A stretch of 64,000 nt of DNA from Endomychus coccineus (Eukaryota > Arthropoda > Insecta > Coleoptera > Endomychidae): positions 254,029,736 through 254,093,735 of the forward strand of contig OY294067.1 in NCBI GenBank assembly GCA_958510875.1, in the 5' to 3' direction. The number at the start of each line of letters is the position of its first letter. Within the stretch, counting starts at the first letter, position 1. Under the pieces are notes generated by a model. That model did not search any database and was not told where the DNA came from. It worked only from the letters and a program-made list of their open reading frames with translations. Shown one piece after another: positions 59,395 to 64,000 of this stretch. The position numbers and the translations under genes were made by a program.

Positions 59395-59945
59395 AAGCTG
59401 GGCAGTTGATCTACGTAGTTTATTTTTGGTTTGTAGGACTGTCTTGGCGATGATAGGATTACAAAAAGCAACTTTAATGAGTCGAGGACGAGATTCGTGC
59501 TAAAACTCGTTGTTTATTCTATTGCTATATTTTTATGTTATGAACTTTTGATAAATGATGAATTATTAAATTGGTTCCAAAACTGACATTTTAAATATCA
59601 ATTATTTGCAGAGAACTCCCTTTATGTATTTAATTGTAATATTTTTCCGCCATCATTCATTCGTTTCTTAAGCGAGTATCTCAAATTATTTAAATAGGCA
59701 AGCTGGGCAGGTGTTTTGTCGTTTTAAATTTTATGTTACCATACGCTGATCCACGCAGTTCATCTTTGGTTCGTAGGACAGTCTTGGCGATGATAGGATT
59801 ACAAAAAGCAACTTTAATGAGTCGAGGACGAGATTCGTGTTAGAACTCGTTGTTTATTCTATTGCTATATTTTTATTTTATGTACTTTAGATAAATAATG
59901 AATTATTCAATTGGTTCCAAAACTGACATTTTAAATAATAATTAT
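59395..59945 (+). repeat. 340-bp tandem repeat, two copies
   Basis: GTCTTGGCGATGATAGGATT occurs at 59441 and 59781, followed in both by AAAAGCAACTTTAATGAGTC, GAGGACGAGATTCGTG and GTTCCAAAACTGACATTTTA. AAGCTGGGCAG precedes each, but at a different distance. Non-coding. It abuts the outer edge of the inverted PLE segment. Confidence 0.85.
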
Positions 59946-61422
59946 ATAAATTAGGAGCCCCTTGAATTTTTTCGCACTCAGGCGCGTGATCTCTCAGGAA
60001 CGGGGTTGATTGGGGATTACTATAATAACAACTTATTGCATCTAATCTTCAACGTTCATCATTAGACGTGAGTATTAAACATATTCTTATCCTTCATGAA
60101 TTTTTTTTAGTGAAGTTAAATACCTGCTCGACAGACAGAAAAAACAAATCATTGTTGAGTTGGTGTAATCAAATACGTTCTTAGAAAGTAACTTTTAGAG
60201 TCGGCGCCTTCCCGGAACAATGAAAAAGATGAAGTAAACAGAAAATAGATGAAGTCGACTGTGAAAAGACACGAATGTATGGAAAAATATAAAGGTAGGT
60301 TATAATGTAACGGCGGGAGACCACTCGAGGAAGGTGTTTCGGACAAAGCTAAGTATAAAACACTGGGGACCAGGTAAAGGACTAAATGATACCTGGTCTT
60401 TCGATCCAACGCCAATTGGAATCTACCTGTACAAGTTCACACTGCTGTGATAAGTTACCGATGGTTTACAGTTTTATGATTTAAATTTGTTTCTGATGCT
60501 ATCCACTCTAATGAAAAGACAAACTGATTGTCATAAATGGATTAACTAGAAACGAAGTGTTAGAAAGATCCCGACCTTCAAAATACCTCAATATCCCTGG
60601 CGCAATATCGTTAGGAGGGTTATATTATGTACACTAAAACGGTAGCATACAATATTTGAAAATATCAGTTAAAGCGGGAGAATAGAGGATTGCACGACCT
60701 TTTTAAATAATAATTATTGATTCTATAGATGAGAGCAGTTAAAAAGTTGGTTTTAGGTATTTCTTCATATCGACGCTATTCTTTCTAAACTGGGAACTAT
60801 AAAATGTATGAATCGTATATGTAGATGTTGTGAGAAATATGTATAAAACTTCAGCTTCATATATTCGCCAGTGAGGTGGTGATGTACCATTAATTAAGTT
60901 TGGCAACCCCGATTGGCGATTGATACCTCAATAGCAGGATGTACACAACACTGACCTATATTATAAAATGATTTTGAGATTTAGCTTCATCGATAATTCA
61001 ACAACATCTATTGTATTCGGTTTGTTATTAATTAATTTTACTGTCTCGTTCCGTGTTTATTTGGATTTTGACTAATTTGTGATGATGAATTGGTGAAGAG
61101 AAAAAACATCAACATTTCTGGAACATCATTCCAATTACTTTCTACTAGTAAACGTCCTATTTCTGGTACAATCATACAGTAGACAATATTCCAGGTTCTT
61201 ACCCAAACAGAAAATACTACAGAAGATATTATATCGAGTCGTACTTGTGGTACGAAAATTTGTTTTCATGTTTTACGAAAATTCAAATTCTTTTTGCATC
61301 ATGGTCAGGATGGCTTACATATCATTAGTTAAAGGAAGGGTACTACTGATTATTGCTATTGAAAAACAATGAAAAACCATTTCCAATTAATAGATGGAAT
61401 GTCTTTTATAACAAATGGAATA
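59946..61422. other. Intergenic, nothing recognised
   Basis: The minus frame at 60149-60415 is compositionally unremarkable and has no motif. Confidence 0.45.
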
Positions 61423-62540
61423 TATCGGGCTCTGTTAATCCGAAGCTACTGAAATTTGGTATAATGGTGTTTTTTGGTATGCTGAACCTGAATCTGAAGT
61501 CGGAAAATGGGAAGTCCGGTCCATTTGCTAGAAAACCCGGAAAATTTTAACAAATCTTAGCAATAAACAACATTCTTTATCGGACTGTGGTATTGACTAA
61601 CAAGATGCTGTGATGTGTCTCGGCACAATTTTCACTAAAAGAAGGAATATTCTGGAAATTCACACTCAAAGACAGCTGTTGTGTTCTCCGTAAGCGCGAT
61701 AACGGGTTCACATCAGATTTTGTGTATAGGATATCTATCGTACACGTACGCGGCATCATCATTGATGCTTCAAAAACCAATTTTGCTGCTCTTTTTCACC
61801 TGCTTTGAAAGAAGTAATGTACATATCATAATAAAAGATATTTGAAATTCCTTATCATAATAATTGTCTAAAATTTTTCTAAAAACAAAATAACAATTAA
61901 ACATCGTCGTGTAAATATGTCAAATTTTTATTTTCCCGAGTTTTCAGTAGAACAATAGTTGAGTTTGATTTTATAACCATAAAATAATACTCAGCGACCA
62001 CAAAAACCTATAATTTGACACCTTGAACGAGGCCCGAGACAGAAATATGAAGGAAAACGACTCAATTTTCCAGAATTTTCCTTTTTTTTCAGTGGATTTC
62101 TACCAAGAACCATCACCTCATTATTCCGAAAACACTGACTGAAATTTATCGAGAAACAAAATAATTGAAGTTTGTCGTGTAGGAATGGTAAATTTCAATT
62201 TTTCGGAATTTCTAGGAAAACTATCGTTGGTTTTGGTTTTATGATCATAAAATAATATTCAGCGACCATCGAGATAGGAATATGAAGGAAAAACGACGCA
62301 ATTTTGCACCAACTTTCCAGAATTTTTTTTCTTTTAGTGAAAATTGTACCGAGACACATCACGGCATCTTATTATTTCAATACCACAGTCCGAGAAGTTG
62401 TTCCTAAGATTAAGTTTCCGGGTTTTCCAGCTAACGGGCCGGATTTTCCATTTTTCCGACTTCAGATTCGTGTTCAGCGGACGAGAAATTCCTCTGGTCC
62501 CAAATTTCATAAATTTTGCATTGAAAGAGCCCGATTGATT
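61423..62540. mobile_element. Long inverted-repeat element, ends uncertain
   Basis: TCGGGCTCT (61425) is mirrored by AGAGCCCGA (62539). The arms (~61425-61670 and ~62305-62540) share AATCTGAAGTCGGAAAA, AAAACCCGGAAA and GATGTGTCTCGGCACAATTT in inverted form. The interior contains two direct copies of a ~290-bp segment (CATAAAATAATA-TCAGCGACCA at 61978 and 62247). No target duplication was found. Reading frames within (61353-61550, 62304-62606) follow the repeat. Confidence 0.55.
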
Positions 62541-62579
62541 TGTTTAACTCGAGCAGTAGCTACTTCTGGCTCAAAAAAT

Positions 62580-62888
62580 TCAAATCTGACATTTGATGGA
62601 TTCTAAATTGATTATCTTATTGCATTTCGATGTGGATTTCATTTTCCTCAAAAAATTTACAAATTTCGAGATAATTTTAAATAAATTGATTTGATCCCCT
62701 AAAATAAAACCATGACTCAAATTACTTTCCAGGACATAATCCTGGTTATCACAATAAAGGTCTCCACAAAAATCCAGTTCGGTCGAAAGGTCAACGAATC
62801 TACCTGTTACTTCACAATGTATTTCGAGAGTATCGAATTTGTAAGGATACCTAATCTGCACCTCATGTATAATGGTATGAATCTTCAA
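62580..62888 (-). CDS. Unrecognised ORF, about 102 aa
   Basis: Open for 102 codons with a non-repetitive, acidic, Cys-containing peptide (IHEVQIRYPYKFDTLEIH, STELDFCGDLYCDNQDYVLE). The first codon is TTG, so the true start or upstream exon is unknown. A possible acceptor/exon/donor (minus strand CTTGCAG at ~63013 to GTAAGG at ~62950) lies upstream, but the phases do not join without a stop. No family recognised. Could be a fossil exon or chance. Confidence 0.2.
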   Translation of the reverse strand: MKIHTIIHEVQIRYPYKFDTLEIHCEVTGRFVDLSTELDFCGDLYCDNQDYVLESNLSHGFILGDQINLFKIISKFVNFLRKMKSTSKCNKIINLESIKCQI

Positions 62889-63107
62889 TAGTAAATATAA
62901 TTGTATATTATAATTTGTTGTTGTATTTCAAATAATTATTTCCTTACCAAATTGTGCATAAATGTTTCTTCCCGAGGAAGTTTATGCTACAATGTGACGT
63001 GAACTTAATCTGCAAGAGAAGTATCAGTCTAAAGCTATGTACAATGACAAAATATTCTAGGTTGGATTTTGATAAAGCGTATACGTTACAGTGTATAAAA
63101 TATAACT

Positions 63108-63507
63108 ATGATAAATTAAAATACTACTAGAATAACTAGGGAAAAAGTTAAAAATATGAAAAAAATAGATTTTTATGATAAATTAAAATACTACCAGAAT
63201 AGCTAGGGAAAAAGTTAATAATATGAAAAAAATTGGTTTTTATGATAAATTAAAATACTACTAGAATAGCTAGGGAAAATGTTAATAATATGAAAAAAAT
63301 TGGTTTTTATGATAAATTAAAATACTACTAGAATAGCTAGGGAAAAGTTAATAATATGAAAAAAATAGGTTTTTATGATAAATTAAAATACTACTAGAAT
63401 AGCTAGGGAAAAATTAATAATATGAAAAAAATAGATTTTAATGATAAATTAAAATACTACTAGAATAGCTAGGGAAAAAGTTAATAATATGAAAAAAATA
63501 GGTTTTT
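63108..63507. repeat. Minisatellite, six copies of a 66-67-bp unit
   Basis: ATGATAAATTAAAATACTAC repeats at about 66-67-bp spacing from 63108, each copy continuing with AGAATAGCTAGGGAAAA and ATATGAAAAAAAT. Copies differ by one to four bases. No coding potential. Confidence 0.97.
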
Positions 63508-64000
63508 AATCAGCTTTGTAGTAATTTGACAAATATCCAAGTCCATTAAAAACCTTATATACAGATATCAAAAAGAATAAATTGGAAACAGTTTCAACCT
63601 TCAAATAGAGAATAATTGCCGTACTTCAGTAGTTTTGATACAAAATGGACCAAGTAGATCTCCAAATGTTATTGTTAATACTTTACAATACCAATTTCAG
63701 TAATTTCACATTGTATCAATCAATGCAGCTCTGCAAGAAGAAGTTGGAATTCTGGTTTTGTTTCTAGTCGGCAATTACCATTGTATACATTATGTCCTAT
63801 CAAACAGTCTTGACAAACATAATTCCTGGTACAGCGCCACCACTTTGGGGAAGATACGAAGCTTGAGTCTTATATATATTTCTCACAACTTCATATATTT
63901 ATAATTTACAATCCATGTATGTAAATTATGATCAATTTATGATGAAAGTTGTACAATATATATTGTGAAATTTAAATATATTTTGAAATGTGTTTATTAA
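63508..64000. other. Intergenic, nothing recognised
   Basis: No supported gene; AT-rich to the window end. Confidence 0.45.

Noticed and set aside
60149..60415. 88-codon minus-strand frame
   Set aside because: No motif, no conservation evidence, composition like its surroundings.
62950..63013. Apparent small exon (CTTGCAG ... GTAAGG) upstream of the frame at 62888
   Set aside because: The only open phase joins to a stop in the next candidate exon.

Overview
The window is AT-rich animal DNA and reads as repeat-dense, gene-poor chromosome from an arthropod, most likely an insect. The evidence is the mix of transposon remains: mariner/Tc1, P/THAP, Harbinger-like, hAT-like, a Helentron-type endonuclease, Penelope-like (PLE), jockey/CR1-type LINEs, copia and BEL/Pao LTR elements. 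All carry stops, frameshifts or truncations. I found no intact host gene, rRNA gene or CRISPR array. The species cannot be fixed from sequence alone. All calls rest on reading the sequence by eye, without database searches.

Layout. 0.8-2.6 kb: a left-truncated foldback element. 3.4-3.6 kb: what looks like an unoccupied paralogue of that element's target. 4.0-5.6 kb: a Helentron-type endonuclease remnant beside a 75-bp direct repeat. 6.4-9.4 kb: a TA-flanked MITE, four 199-bp tandem copies of a Harbinger-like segment, and a hAT-like element with a nested foldback. 10.0-12.1 kb: a mariner 5' fragment, an unclassified element, and a P-superfamily element with a THAP exon and an imperfect 8-bp target duplication. 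14.8-16.9 kb: a complete but dead mariner-type transposon with ~480-bp inverted ends. 18.0-20.4 kb: an inverted-repeat element with a 6-bp target duplication, a jockey-type LINE fossil and two inverted tRNA-like heads. 28-34 kb: a CR1-type LINE split by a 1.9-kb foldback, then copia and BEL/Pao fossils, the latter interrupted by a 1.2-kb foldback. 38.4-39.9 kb: a second long-TIR mariner-type element. 42.4-43.1 kb: a TIR element sharing an internal core with three other loci. 47.6-48.5 kb: a P-like transposase fossil. 48.3-55.1 kb: two near-identical 3.4-kb tandem units with long AT runs. 55.5-59.9 kb: a hammerhead-like motif, tandem repeats, a mariner fossil and a PLE with an inverted 5' part. 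61.4-63.5 kb: another TIR element and a minisatellite.

The most interesting signals are four. (1) Four long-inverted-repeat (foldback) loci share 5'-TAGTNNAG ends, two with perfect 3-bp target duplications. (2) Hammerhead-ribozyme-like motifs occur at 55.5, 37.2 and 49.4/52.8 kb. (3) The PLE at 58.4-59.4 kb has the geometry expected from twin priming. (4) The mariner-type transposon's inverted repeat includes the 3' end of its own transposase gene.
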